Notes under the pieces: generated by a model
What the model was told of the DNA's origin: nothing
Database searches by the model: none
Seen by the model: the letters and a program-made list of their open reading frames with translations, nothing else
In this document: positions 39,396 through 51,958 of the stretch, in pieces
Numbering within the stretch: the first letter of the stretch is position 1
Layout: the number at the start of each line of letters is the position of its first letter
Origin: Aplysia californica
Lineage: Eukaryota > Mollusca > Gastropoda > Aplysiida > Aplysiidae
Direction: 5' to 3'
Length of the DNA: 64,000 nucleotides
Assembly (NCBI RefSeq): GCF_000002075.1
Contig: NW_004797539.1
Coordinates: 589,353-653,352, forward strand
Made by a program: the position numbers and the translations under genes

Positions 39396-42300
39396 ATAGG
39401 AGCCTGACAGCAAGATCTATGCGCTTTACAATATTTATTATATGCCCTACATGTGTCTCATGTCGAAATCAGGTGCTCATCAAAATACTAAAATCGAAGA
39501 AATAAAAATTTTTCTGCTCGTTTGGCAATTTTTATTGACTATTTTGTTTTGGGTTCAGCACCATTTATGTCCACCTAAGAACACATTCCAGCTTGGATTT
39601 GACTAACAACATTTATCAAAGGCACACAAAAAATGTAAATTTTTGTTTTCAAAAGATACTAGGCCTACATCTTTGAAATTCACCAAACTTTGGTAGCCAT
39701 GATTTTCTCGCTAGTTTTACCTTTAACATCAGCTCGGTGACCCAGACCTCCTTCAATCACAAATATTTTTACTTCTATTCAAGATAGATTGTTATTTTTT
39801 TCATAAAAAGTAAGGCAAATGAACAGGCTCTTATGCCATAACTAAATATGTCCCAAAATTGACGAACACCTGATTCCACCATGTTGTGACATAGAACAAA
39901 GTTATATCCAAAGATCTAAATTTTAACAGGATTAATTATCATTTTGTTTTTTGTTTGCTTCTGAGTACAAAGTAGTCGTAATATACTTTGTATTTATTAT
40001 ATCTATTCCATTTTTAAAATGCCTTTAGACCAAGGACAAGGCATCACATACATTTTTGACATTTATCTTGTGTAAAGGTGATGACTTGAGTTCCATCAGT
40101 ATTCACTTCAGAGTGTTGACAATAACTTCACGCAACTAAGCATAATGCAAAGATACCTATCTATTGTTAATGCACTGGGGGTTTTTTTTTCTAGTGCACA
40201 TTACTTAATATGTATTTTTAGAAAAACCACAAGAATATTTTCATTTCATACATATATATAACAAATTTTACCCCAAAAATGCACTTTGATTTGATGATCT
40301 TAAAAACTGAAAAACGCTATTCAGAAAGAAACTCAACTATCTAGCGCAAACAAAAAAATCTCATGTGAAAATATTCATTAAAAAATCTACCTCCTGCTTG
40401 TTGAGCTGACTTCTGCCCCTAGACAGAAGGCGGTTTGAAGACTTTGTGACTTCTCTCAGAATGTTGCCTTGTGGAGAAGTGAATGATTCTGTTCCAAGTT
40501 TATCGAGAACTTTGCTAAATCCATCCATATCAAGACTCAGCTCAACTGAAATAGAAACATATTTTTTTCTTTTCCAAAAATATTCTGAGATTGTTTTAAC
40601 TTATATGTCAGCAATGCCACCTCAAAATAACTTAAGAGAGTTTATTTGGGCAGTAAAGCCAGAGTATAGTATTTGCAGGAATAAAAAGCATGAGTAAAAA
40701 GCAAGTAAAAATGACAAAGGATGAAACCCTTTCTACAATGAGTTCATTAAGATAAAATTAAAAACTTGGTACACATCTAATCATGTTGTACAAAACATCA
40801 CCACAGCATTATCACTTCAAGTATTATTGCAAGTTCTCTTTAAACTGCTGTATGCTTTCAAGTATCATTGTGAGTTTCTTTAAACTGCTCTAATCTTTCA
40901 GTAATTAACACCACTTTTATCAATCGCCATGGGGAGATTTGGTTGACATTGCTAATACATCACACCATTACAGATGACCTCACATACATGTCATTACAGA
41001 TCCCTACTGTACAAAGCCCTTTTTTGTAAGCTAGGATTACTGTGTCTTGCTAAAGGACACCCTCCCAGTGACCACCTTCCCTAATGTTGTGTCACTGACC
41101 TCACTGCCACTTAACCACTGGAGCCCCCAGTGAATAAATATCTAAATTATAATCACAACAAATACCTTTTTTGTGCAGTGCTGCTGCTTCTAACATTTTC
41201 TTTGCTGTCTCATTGTCTCTGCTAGTTTGACTTCCTTCTAGCCCTTCTTCATTCCATGCTTTCCAGACACCGGGAACAGGTCGAAGTCCTGGGTAAAAAA
41301 AATAAAAATTTCAGTCGTAAATGTTTGTGCAGTATAGACTAGTAAAGTCAGCTGAAAACTAAAAAGGCTTTTTTCATGACATAGGAAGAATTAATTGTAA
41401 ACAATTTTTTTTTGAAAACTTGGTACAAATAGCTATAATATACTCTGCAATCTTTATCTGTTGTTCAATAGGGAGATACCATTTAAGAAGGAGCTCTGAT
41501 TTGTTGACATCTTTAATGAATACAACAAGAAATGTCATAGTCATTGGCTTTTTATGGTTAAAGTTATCTGTACTCACAAATCGAAATACAAAAGCAACCG
41601 AATTTTACATGTTAGAGAAAATTATGGCCACATACCATATCGGCACACGTAGAAGTGTACAATTACTGAAATAAAAAAGAAGTTTTGAACAAACTGACCT
41701 GTTACCCATTCATAGACCAAATTCACAAGGTACTGTTTGAATTCTTCACTGAATCTCCACTTAGATTCAGGGAAGGATTCTCTGTATGTGCAAAACAGGG
41801 CTTGAGCAAGGCAGTCTGGGTAGACCTGAGAAGAAGGAAAATGAGGGCAGTGAATTTTTAAAAAAATATTTACCCTTTATTATTTTATGACTCTTTACAA
41901 ATGCTTTAGCATTGTACATAACTCTCCTAAAAATCAAACAGTAGAGGTAGGTGTTCCAACAAAACATAAAAGGCCATTCTTCTATAATTGGCTATCCTTG
42001 TTTCACGATCATCCTGGCTTCTACTGAAGTCTTTAACTCACTTGCGACTGGGCCCTTTCACCAGTCACAAGCGTTGAAGACTGGCGTTTTTGGGGGTATT
42101 TCAATAAATCACCACAACTCTCAGAATTACCCTATTGTAATCATTTTTTTACACAGTAAAGTAACATTCAAGCTTAATTTAATACAAAAAACTAAAGTTG
42201 TCTAAGTCTAATACTTTAATTTGTATAATTTTTTTTAAATTGGCATGAATTTGATTTTCCGAAAAATTTCCAAAGACGTGACAAGTAGAATGAAACTCAC

Positions 42301-44289
42301 TGCAACAACAAAAATAAAAGTTCAAAGTGTTCTGGTTTAATTTGTATACATGTGCGAGTGTTTGGTGAAAATATAAAAGCTGGTCTGTGCATTGATTCAG
42401 ACCCATACACTGAATTACATGAGACAGATGTACGGCACGACGTTGTGATTTCGTTGCGCGAAAAACAACACCGGTACTAGTGCTAGATCTAGCCCTAGAA
42501 CTACGACTCGGGCCGTGTTCGGGTACATATCCAGGATCCTAACTATTAAACTCATCATATTCTGAGACACTAGAACTAGTAAAACGCACAGAAGTATAGA
42601 AAACAGCGAAATTATGTGATTCTTGTACATGCGACTTCTTCGACCGTTACTACGACGCGACTGTCGGATTACTATGAGCTGTTTAGAAAAAAACAAAGCG
42701 CGAGTTCCGGTCTGTTCAACCCCAGTTGGGGTTACTGTCCTTCACCTTCAATAACTTAAAAACTACCAGCCCCAGAGATACGAAACGAAGTCTACGTAGC
42801 TCAGGCTTGGCCAAACAAGGGTACGAGGCGGGTCTCGCGATCCGTGCATGATTTGTAGAGCGGAAAAAAAATTCCAAAGTTGGTCAAGCCCTACATCATA
42901 TTGAAAGGGAAAATCTTAATTAGATAGTTCCTACCGACAGGAATTTGTCCTTCACGTCTGTGTTAATGCTTGTAAACAGTGCAACATAGCTGTCAGAAAT
43001 GCGATCAAAAAGACAATCTTTGTCTTCTTGGAAATCCTCCTGAAAAACAGAATACAAAAGTTACCAATATCATGGATCTGACAATTCCAGCTGCAACTGA
43101 CATGCAGTAAATTCAACAATAAGTAAGAAACTGAATCTTACATTCCAGATATGCTCCAGTGCAAGTATCTGTTCATAGCTTATTTCCTGCTTAAAGTTTT
43201 TTTTCAATTTATGTGTCGGTGATATGAGCAAGAGGCAAAGTGTTTGACTGAAGGTATCAAAATTTATTCCTTGGAATTTCATAGACTGATGCAATAAGTC
43301 ATTGGTCATTTATGGAACTAACAAATAAAAAACACTTATCTTTCTTTCAGTCTGTCATAAGCACACTTTACTAAGAAAAGACTTTAAACAACCATTAGAA
43401 CTTATTGCCATATGCAGACAAATAAATACCCTTATTAGAACCTGAAGTTTCCTGGAAAAGTTTCTGAAAATGTTTAGTTAAATGGAGGAAACTACAAAGA
43501 CTGAAGAGGAAAAGTCGCATCACTTACAGGAAAGGAGAAGTGATAATGGCAATTACTGTTTTAAGCAGATAATGACTTACTTGTTTTTTAAAATGATCCA
43601 AGAATATCCACCAAAATGCATCCTGCATAACTGCAGATGATGCTTCTGAGAGGAACAACTTCTTCCAAAATTTTCTGAAGCCAGGCTGTTGAGAATGAAT
43701 TATAAGTAAATGATTATTTCATTTACAGAATGTTGATGTTTGTATCAGAGCAAAATGAAGCCAGCATCTGATCTATTCTATGTGCATAGTCTTTTACTTG
43801 GTGAATCACTGAGAGAAATAATATTTATTTGAAACTGCTTCGACTTTACAATAGAGGAAATCGAAAGTGGTAATTTTGACTTTGAACTGCTGTAGTATTA
43901 ATTATTAATACCAAAAGTTTTAATAATAATGATAATAATAATAATAATAAATAGCATAATGCTACGCATTTCCATTTTCTAAAAAATGCTCAATGCGCAT
44001 TACATTCATAAAGATATCACATTTTAAAAATTAATAGGCAGATCTGTACATAAACCATAATATCTGTAAATATGTATATGTTTGAAACATTTCTATGAGA
44101 AAATTTGTCTGGCAATGCGTGCATTAAAAAATAGATTTATATATAGCCTACCTATAATAAATGTAAAATCCAATAAAAATTCACTAACCGCCATGACAAC
44201 ACTGAAACTTGAATAATTATAAGCAGAATAAAACATTCGTTCTCCATAGACAGAATAACATTTTCTTTCTTTTTTAAAGTTAAAGTAGT

Positions 44290-44353
<64 letters not shown>

Positions 44354-44559
44354 TCCCCCCCCCCCTCCTCCACGCTATTTCCTCAATCTCACCATCAGGC
44401 ATACACATACATGTACCAGAAAAAGTAACGGTTCATTGTTATGACAAGTATGCATTTAATAATAAGTAATTCTTCAGCTGTTTTTTGAAAATGTGAATAT
44501 TAGGGTCACTCCTTATTATGGAAGCTTGTTTTAAATACTAAATGTTTGACGGCAGTATT

Positions 44560-44590
<31 letters not shown>

Positions 44591-44605
44591 AGGGAGAGGG
44601 AGAGG

Positions 44606-44636
<31 letters not shown>

Positions 44637-46900
44637 CACATTAAAATCCTGGGCTGTAGTCACGCGATGCAGTATAGGTGGAGCCTCCAACTGTGCAGGC
44701 AGTTCAATGAACTCTCCATGCACAAAGCCAGGAAATGTGTAGTAATCAAGGCTTCTTTTCCTTGTTTCAAGCATTGTGTCCACAAGATCCTAATGAAATA
44801 TTTATGAACAGGAGAATAATAAAAAACAGTCATTTCAAATAAAAGAATATTCTCTCTGGCAGAATGTGAAAACATATGCATATATATATATAATATAACT
44901 ACAGTCGAACCTGTTCAGACAGCCACCTGTATAAGACAACCACCGGCCACTTTCCATTTTCCCCCTTATCGTTTTTTTTATAACACAATGACTGTGTGCA
45001 GATGATTGTGTTATACAAGTGGCAGTTAGAACTGGTTTGATTTTACTTTCAACATTTAACAAGTTTGAAAAACGCAATATATCTCTCCAGCAGTGCATTT
45101 GTTATTTGTTTACTTTTCAAAAGTTTTCTTGTAAAAGAAAAAATTGAAAAAGATCATAGCATTGGAAACCCAAAATATCAAATAAAACTGAACTCACAAC
45201 ACTTTTGTGACCTTTGGAGCTTCTGTGAGACTTAACAGCATCAGATTCTGACACTTCAGTGATGAAAGCTGCCGACACAGAAGAAATACTTACGTAAAAA
45301 TATGGCATATAGTTATAGTGATCTATCTGCTCTTTTTTAATTCTCTGCGAGTTTTATAAGTTATCAGGCCCCTTATTTAGCTTCTAGCAATTTCTTTCTT
45401 TCTTAAACACTTTTAAATATACTACAGATTTCAAATTAGCTGTTCACAGTTAGCTCATAGGCCTACAAGGTCGCATATTTACACATTCATATATATATAT
45501 TTTTTTTTAAAAATAAAAGAGAGAGGTTGATGAGCCAAAAGGCCTGTCGCAAAATACTACCCAGTCTAAAAAGTACTAATTTTAAGAGTATTCAATCTAA
45601 CAGCACAATTTACACAGTTATTTCATATCTTACTCATTAACTCAAAGTTTAAACTGCTCATGATGAATCAGTCAAACTCTAATATAATTAATTCAAAACT
45701 TACAAAAAAGTGTAATGATTTACACTGGGTGAAGACGCTTATATAACTGCATAGAGAAATCAAAACATAATGGACCCCATGTGACTTACTTCGAGATGGA
45801 GAGTGGAAAAGCCTCTCCGCAAGGCGAGACGGACGTTTATCATCTGTTACAATTCGGTCTGCATAAAAATTGATCTTATCCTCCAAAGCAGACAGTCTGT
45901 CCTCCATTTCATCCATCATGTGTAAACCAAGTGCTTATTAGCAGTCAAGTCAAAATGCAAGAGTATCCTTTCAAACATAAAACTATGCGTAAATTTGCAT
46001 TAGTTCCTTGATAAAAATATTTAATGATATACAAATTTGCATGTGGTCATTTATTGCTAAAGAGCAAGTACTATCAAACTTGAAATTTGGCTGCCATTTG
46101 TCATTCTAAAAAACTGTTTGGTATGTGAATCTTGTTTGAAGTCCCTGCATAGCCATCAAACTTTTGAATATTTTGCAATATAGACTGATGTCAGAGTAAA
46201 GTGGTTTTTAAAGTGATGTTTCTAACAAAGAATATCATCTAATGGTTTCATGTACACCTTTACTGCAGTTTTAACTTGCATGATGATCTCAGTGTATGAA
46301 CTGACAATGAATGCATTAATTATAGCAAAAGATACGAGCAGCTTCCTTCAGAATTTCAGCAATATCATCTTGATTTCCGATGAATAATCCTTCTGACTGA
46401 ATGTCTAAGGGTCCTTCAAGAGTCATTGGAAGTGGCCAGTCATCCTTTGCAAAAAGAAGATACCAGATATCATGAATTTCACACAAGATATCAATTAAGT
46501 ACAAATAGTTTGAAGCACTAATTAGAATGACAAGGGAAATGTCGATTTTGGAAGCAAGAAAAAAAAATAAAGATAATGTACTGTCATCATTTTTTACAAA
46601 CATTATATTACAACAGGGAGAAAAAATTACAGCAAAATACCCGGTACCCCAAAGTGATAATGTTCAAGACAAAACAAAATAAGTCTGTATATCATTTTAA
46701 AAAAACAACTGCAAACAAAGAAAATAAAAGTACTTTATTGTTATTGCAAAGAGAAGAAATATTGACACAATATAAACATTTAATATGGTTGTTACCAGTC
46801 CTTCAGCAGCTAAAAACTCAGCAAGAGTTGAAGGTGGTTTCTTTTCTCCCACTTCAGAAACTTTTTTGTCTTCAGCGGAGTCCAATGGAAACAAGGACAT
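35844..46900 (-). CDS. FAM227 family protein (FWWh domain), complete
   Basis: Member of the FAM227A/B family, defined by the FWWh domain; its molecular role is undefined. Coding exons in transcript order: 46900-46796, 46444-46336, 45933-45790, 45268-45198, 44789-44640, 43685-43581, 43039-42935, 41825-41699, 41288-41166, 40545-40391, 38953-38805, 38307-38224, 37618-37468, 35933-35844. Phases join across all 14, giving 555 residues; human paralogues are of similar size. Diagnostic parts are YYTFPGF (about residues 159-165), QDAFWWIFLDHF with the FWW at 217-219, LFDRISDSYVALF, LAQALFCTYRESFPES and SGRSPLISHYL. A Lys/Glu-rich predicted coiled coil (RKKRDTNKQINSLKKAL) lies near the C-terminus, and an acidic Ser/Asp/Tyr tail ends the protein. 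Two donors are weak (GTATCT after 46336, GTTACC after 38805) but are required by phase. The exon 46905-46796 has an acceptor just before the ATG, so a 5' UTR exon lies upstream. I cannot separate FAM227A from FAM227B by eye. Head to head with ODAD4. Confidence 0.9.
36503..37357 (+). mobile_element. TTAA-flanked element T7 (piggyBac-type)
   Basis: TTAA at 36499-36502 and 37358-37361, both intact. Left CCCTCATCCTGCGGG; right end reversed CTCTTATCCTGCGTC, with ATCCTGCG shared. 855 bp, GC-rich ends and AT-rich middle. No transposase recognised. In the last FAM227 intron (37467-35934). Confidence 0.7.
39090..39394. repeat. Compound (AAT)n-(GGA)n-(AAT)n microsatellite
   Basis: AAT repeats at about 39090-39211, GGA repeats at about 39228-39264, AAT repeats again at 39318-39394. 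The Asn, Ile and Glu homopolymer reading frames across it are not genes. In the FAM227 intron 40390-38954. Confidence 0.95.
39395..39450 (-). mobile_element. SINE 3' tail fragment
   Basis: CTATGCGCTTTACAATATTTA after an AAT tract matches the tail of the SINE at 35341-35700. It abuts G-family copy 5. A similar tail-like fragment lies near 43921-44010. Confidence 0.5.
39453..39892 (+). mobile_element. G-family MITE, copy 5
   Basis: Left GTGTCTCATGTCGAAATCAG then GTGCTCATCAAAAT; right TTGACGAACACCTGATTCC then ACCATGTTGTGACAT. In FAM227 intron 40390-38954. Confidence 0.75.
42465..42590 (-). pseudogene. Possible piggyBac-like transposase N-terminal remnant
   Basis: The minus strand encodes SSSVSEYDEFNS, a stop, then PGYVPEHGPSRSSRARSS in the same frame, a Ser/acid/Arg-rich composition resembling piggyBac N-termini. 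A possible left terminus TTAACTCACTTGCGACTGGG is at 42033, but no matching right end was found. Sits in FAM227 intron 42934-41826. Confidence 0.3.
44298..44350. repeat. (TC)n microsatellite
   Basis: Pure CT tract of about 53 bases in the FAM227 intron 44639-43686, followed by a C-rich run. Confidence 0.95.
44560..44631. repeat. (GA)n / (GGGAGA)n microsatellite
   Basis: Lies 9 bases beyond the donor of FAM227 exon 44789-44640. On the transcript strand it is a CT-rich tract directly inside the intron, which could affect splicing of that exon. Confidence 0.95.
44902..45043 (+). mobile_element. TA-flanked short MITE P3 (pogo-like)
   Basis: Left CAGTCGAACCTGTTCAGACA; the right end reversed reads AAATCAAACCAGTTCTAACT, and homology continues through GCCACYTGTATAASACAAYC. 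About 40-bp TIRs with only a short centre, so nearly a palindrome. TA at both edges. FAM227 intron 45197-44790. Confidence 0.75.
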
Positions 46901-49033
46901 GATTCCTGCAAGACACACAACATGATAGAGTTTTATTTTTAATTTTTAAATGATAGAGTTTTATTTTTAATATCTCCAGCTTGAGAATGGAGGAGGGGAG
47001 GGGAAGGGGGGAAGGCACACTATTGAGCTTTCTATTTATATTTGCATGTAGACAAAATCTATAACTTTTAATGTATAACTTAATGTACCTTTCAAATGGA
47101 GCATAAAATATTAAGGATACGAGATAAATGTACATCTCTTATCAATATTTCAATATTAACATATATAAGAGAATTCAGTTAATCTAGAGACCTCAATTAC
47201 TTGAACAATGTCAGACTTTTCTTTTGTCCGTTATTACAACCTTGGAGGTTTCCTAGGAAGCAACAGACGTCAGCCTTCTACTAGATCTAGTTGGAAGGTC
47301 TTATTGAATGGGGTGTTGTATGATGCCATTGTCTCCTTAACTATATTTAGTCATGTCTGTGTTGATCTTGTTACCATTACAAATTTAACACAACATTCCA
47401 TAAAGAATGTCACAAGTAACACAGGAATGATTAATAGCTAAAAATGTCAAAGCAATGATAGAGCAAGTAAGGGATTATATAGCTTGTTCACTTTCTTCTG
47501 TCTGTGGTTAAAGTGGAATAAAAATAAATTGCTCTGTTTAATATTCTCATCTCAGGTCTTTATATATATGCGGGTTATTCATACCGTAGTTGGGTAACCA
47601 GACTCAAAAGCCCATAGCACTGAAAACTAAGGTTTCCACACATTTTCTCTGATGTTAGCCTTACGTGAGTAAAAAATAGTAGGGATTTGCAGCATATAAA
47701 CAAAAATATCAAAAGGTTGACCTATTTTAATCAATATCACACTTTATCACAAGCCAATGAAACAGAAAGTACTTTTTGAGACTCGAGTATAGATATCTGA
47801 CTGGCTGTAGGAGGAAACTTACAAGCTCACATTGAAATGCGGGGGCAGGGTGGTGTTGCTGTCTCAAAATCAGCAATTTGTGGGCTAGGTTGCGGTAAAT
47901 CATTTATTGCAATGATCCTTTAAATGCACCCAAAGGGTGGTTTAGTTTTAAACATAGGAAAGGTTGAAGGTCCAAATAAAAAAACTTTTTACGATTACTG
48001 GATCAAGTTTTTTAGGAAAAAAAATTTTTGCTTGGTAGCTGGCTTACAGGAGTAACATATCAAGCCTCTTGTGCATTGGCAAATCAGTAAACGAGAGAGA
48101 CTTTTTTAATGCCCACAGACCAAAGAAAGTGACAAACTTTAACTTTAACTGCACACTACCTTGATCACAGCCCATGTTGCTCCCAACACTAAACCGCAAG
48201 TGATGTTTCATGGCTCTCCACTTTCTGCTTTAAAACCAGTCCTACTTTTGTAATAATATAAACTGAAATCTGTCTGTGGCTGAAGGCGAATTATCATTTT
48301 AGTTCTAGTAACATATGTTGATATGGGTCATAATTGACAATATTATTGTCCCATTTTATTTTCATATGTAATACAAGTGGCTGATATTGAAAATTGAATT
48401 CAAAATCTTTAATTTGTCTGAGGGTAGGTAGAATCAGAAAAAAGTAGGTAGGTCACAGATAATACCCAGCCCAGGTGAGGAAAACCCCCTGGCAATAAAA
48501 GAGTTAAACTGCAAACGATCTTTAATTTTTCACAACATCTATCCTGTAGTAGTATGCCTATACAGGAGACTACCGTTACTGCATTAAAAGACAACGGATG
48601 GCTTAGGCAGACTTCTCTCAAAATGAACATGAGACAAAACTCACTTCGTTAAAAGCCCCAGGGTTATATACCCTACTGTTACAAACACACCCGTTACAAA
48701 CGCGAAGGTATCAACTTAGACCAAGTCGTTGTCAGGTACGCTGTTATTTCAAACTTGAGCTGTTGCTTCCTTTGCCCAGCTGGATTGATTGCACGGATTG
48801 GTTTTTTTTTTTTTTTTTTAAATCATTGAAGCCTCTACGAAACTTTGAGACTCGGAAGATTTGTCATAATAATATTTCCTAACGATTACACTTCTAATAC
48901 TAGATACAATTAAAGAGGTACAAAATGTTTAATGATTCTTTTCTAACAAAGAAAAAATAAATATAGCCAATATCATTTTTAACTTCGAAACTAATATATA
49001 CTTTAGCTCTATACTATTTCCTCTTTTTGTCAT

Positions 49034-49047
49034 GCGTCCATGACAAC
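49034..49047. promoter_or_regulatory. X-box-like (RFX) candidate site
   Basis: GCGTCCATGACAAC; the reverse strand reads GTTGTCATGGACGC. It matches GTTGCCATGGCAAC at 10 of 14 positions, with one good half-site (GTTGTCATGG) and one weak. It sits between two genes with known or suspected ciliary roles. Such sites occur by chance, so this is a candidate only. Confidence 0.3.
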
Positions 49048-50383
49048 AGCTTCACAGGCAGGTGCGCGGAGCCAAGTGGACAGTTCGTTAGGTGAATTCA
49101 TTATTTATCAAAATGTAATGTTGAAGACTTGCATTTTTTTTATGGTGACAGGCTCAATTTACTTTTTACACGTTTAAATTCTGTAAGTTTATATATGTTA
49201 TGATAAACCTATAGATCTAGATCTAGAGTCTAGATCTAGTGCCGTCAAAATGCTTGGCGCAACCATGACTTCAGTTGTTGTCAAATATTTCCTCTCCAAC
49301 TATGACATGGAACATACAAGTCTCCAGCTTTTCAATTTCAAGGCTTTTGCACAATGACTTTTATCAATTTGTCTTTTAACAGATAATATTTTTGTAAACA
49401 CCTGTTAGCTGTTCTGACTCTAGAAAATTAATTAATAAATGCTAATAAAAATCCCTGTGGGTGGTTGCAGATAATTTTTAAAAAATAAAAGATTTACAGC
49501 TTGGGGCAATTTCGCATTTACTTTTAAAAGCAAGTCTGTCATTTTTGTTCTAATTCTGACATTATGCTAAATCATTGAACGTATGTTTTGAAAACCTTTA
49601 GGTGTTCATCATAAAAATAATTTCTTGTAACAAGTTTTGCGATTGAAAAGTGTCATTGGTGAGCTGTGATGTAAGTCCTTATGCATATATAATATATATA
49701 TATATGCAAAATGGAAAGGAGTTCCACAGAGGGCCGGACGACAAAACAACTCACAAAAGAGGAGATATTTTGAGCGGGGTATACAAAAAAGTCGGGTTAT
49801 GTATTTTGGAAAGGTCAAAAGAAAGAACGAAACAATTTTGGAAGATTTTTTTTTTTTAACCAGGCCCTCTGGGGAACTCACAAAATGTGTGTGAGAAGCA
49901 GGAAGTGCTGTGAACAATCCCAATTTCCGTTGATGGAGATTTGTAGTATTTTGTATTTTAGTTTTAGTAAGATTTTAACGCTTGCAACTGCATAAGGTCA
50001 TTGAGCACCAAGAGGTGCAGGGTGTCAAGAGATTTTGAAATGGGGAATCAGGCTTACTCTGCTCACCTCTCTAGCCTCAAGGGTACAAAGTAAAGTCTGC
50101 TTTGACCATCAAGGCACCCAGGAAATAGCAGTTTACAAGAGAGTAACCAACATATATTATAGAGGAAATGATAAATGTGATCAGCAGCCAAAAATAGGCT
50201 GTTTGACCCTTAAAAGCAATTATAGGGGCCTAGACGTGTAGGAGTGGAAGTAAAAATGTACTGTAATTACAAAGTCTCTTTCTTCAGACCACACCTGATC
50301 TGTATCCTCATTCTTACCCCAGATTAGCCATGACCAGAAAAGGTCTCAGTGTGGGAAATTCCATTATACATCGAGCTTTGTGT

Positions 50384-50408
50384 CCCCCCCCCCCCCCCCC
50401 CCCCCCCC
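50384..50408 (+). repeat. Poly(C) run, 25 bases
   Basis: Long C homopolymer upstream of ODAD4; a similar run of about 24 C followed by T lies at 56010-56044. Confidence 0.95.
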
Positions 50409-50540
50409 ATATCTTTAGATTGATATTGCATTTTTTTAAAATGTCCTTTTCCAGATCTCCTCTCTCCATAGGGTAACTAATATAACAATTATGTAACTCA
50501 TTGTTTCACAGTGTCTTATTTGTTGTAGACCTTTGTTGTC

Positions 50541-51098
50541 TCTATATATTATATTTGTGAAAGTTCCTCACATTGGCCGCCTAAAACTTCCGAACCATTT
50601 TACTTTCGAATTTGACAAAATTAATGTTGGTTCAGAATCATTTAAAGGGTGCACAGTTTTACTGAGAAGTCTAAAGTCACTTTAGTTTAATTTTCAGTTT
50701 TTCATTAGTTTCGTTTAGATCTAATCTTGGGAAAGTCCGTCTTCTAAGATGCCGTTGTAAACAAGTGAGGTTTCCGTTCACTAGCAGTGCGCACTGATTC
50801 CTCACCTTTGAAATTCTTGAGTGTACAACCACGAAAGTGGAATAGAGAATCAATCTATACATATTATATTTGTGAAAGTCGTCACTTTGGCCGCCTAAAA
50901 CTTCAGAACTGCTTAACTTTCGAATTTGAAAAAATTAATGGTGGTTCAGAATCATTTAAAGGTTGCACAGTTTTACTGAGAAGTCTAAAGTCACTTTAGT
51001 TTAATTTTCAGATTTTCATTAGTTTCGTTTAAATCTAATCTTGGGAAAGTCAGTCTTCTAAGATGCCCTTGGAAACAAATGAGGCTTCCGTTCACAAA
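50541..51098 (+). repeat. Direct duplication, two ~243-bp units, 315-bp offset
   Basis: Unit 1 about 50541-50783, unit 2 about 50854-51098. Shared blocks include ATATTTGTGAAAG, GGCCGCCTAAAACTTC, GGTTCAGAATCATTTAAAGG and GAGAAGTCTAAAGTCACTTT. Several substitutions separate the copies. Non-coding. Confidence 0.85.
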
Positions 51099-51180
51099 GG
51101 GTGTGTGCACTTATCCAACAATGATTTGACGATCGATTCTTTTGAGTCCGTTCATCGAACAGGAAACCCAGCTAGTTATT

Positions 51181-51958
51181 CAGTGGAATCCTGTTACAAT
51201 GAGAGGGAGGGGACCGCTGCGAAATGTCTGTTATAGCAGGATTCTCGCTATATTAAATCCAGTAATAAATCCAAGGGAAATAGTAAAGTAGGCCTAATCT
51301 ATGAGTTTACTGTTCTGTTTATTCCTTTTTGTATTTCCCCTGATGATGATTTTGTTCAACTTGATCTCTTAGGTCTTACTTGATCAAAAATTGAATCAGG
51401 TTTCTTTCTCTAGCACAAGCAATGTTGACAGCTTGGCATTGGCTATCAGAAAGAAGGGGCTCTGGCTCTAGGCTAACTCGCCCACTGTGTTGTCGCCCAC
51501 CCCACCACACCCTGTGGTGCGTTGCGTCTGCTTGCGCCCGTCACATAGTCGCTCCATCTATCACAGCATTGTGACCTCTCCATCCCACAGGAGAGAAGTG
51601 AGAGGCATGGTATGCCTAGATAATCTAGACTGGGCTGGCCTATCAGTATCAGGCGATGCGTTCTGCGTGTCTGCACCCTCTCCAGCCATTTGCTCTGGCC
51701 TTCCATTGTTGGTTCGCGTGGGCTCTCCCATTCTTTTTTCAGGATCACAAACAACTTTCTCAACTGGCGAGTTTTTATATATGTTTAATTGGTCTATGCG
51801 CTGTGCACAGCAGCAGCAATATTCCGTTATAACTGACTAGCGTGTTTGTCTGATTGCGCAATAGCAGTATAAAGAAGAAAAAAACGGGGGGTTTTAGATC
51901 AGTGTCTTTATAACAGACTTCTTGTTATTTCAGGACTCGTTATAAGTGGACTCCACTG
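51181..51958 (+). mobile_element. TA-type element P4 (pogo/Tc1-mariner-like), non-autonomous
   Basis: Left CAGTGGAATCCTGTTACAAT; right end reversed CAGTGGAGTCCACTTATAAC. TA on the right, TT on the left. The internal GTTATAGCAGGATT and GTTATAACTGACT motifs are typical of this element style. 778 bp, no transposase seen. Confidence 0.7.

Noticed and set aside
39073-39505. Ile/Asn, Glu/Gly and Ser/Tyr homopolymer reading frames
   Set aside because: Translation of AAT and GGA microsatellites inside a FAM227 intron.
42415-42696. 93-codon minus-strand frame with hydrophobic stretch
   Set aside because: No family resemblance; it overlaps a better piggyBac-like scrap in another frame and lies in an intron.
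48440-48500. Possible TTAA-element right end (CCCCCTGGCAATAAAAGAG then TTAA)
   Set aside because: No matching inverted terminus found.
48663-48674. TATATAA on the minus strand as a FAM227 TATA box
   Set aside because: The expected start would fall beyond the nearest candidate donor (48644), and AT-rich DNA gives many such motifs.
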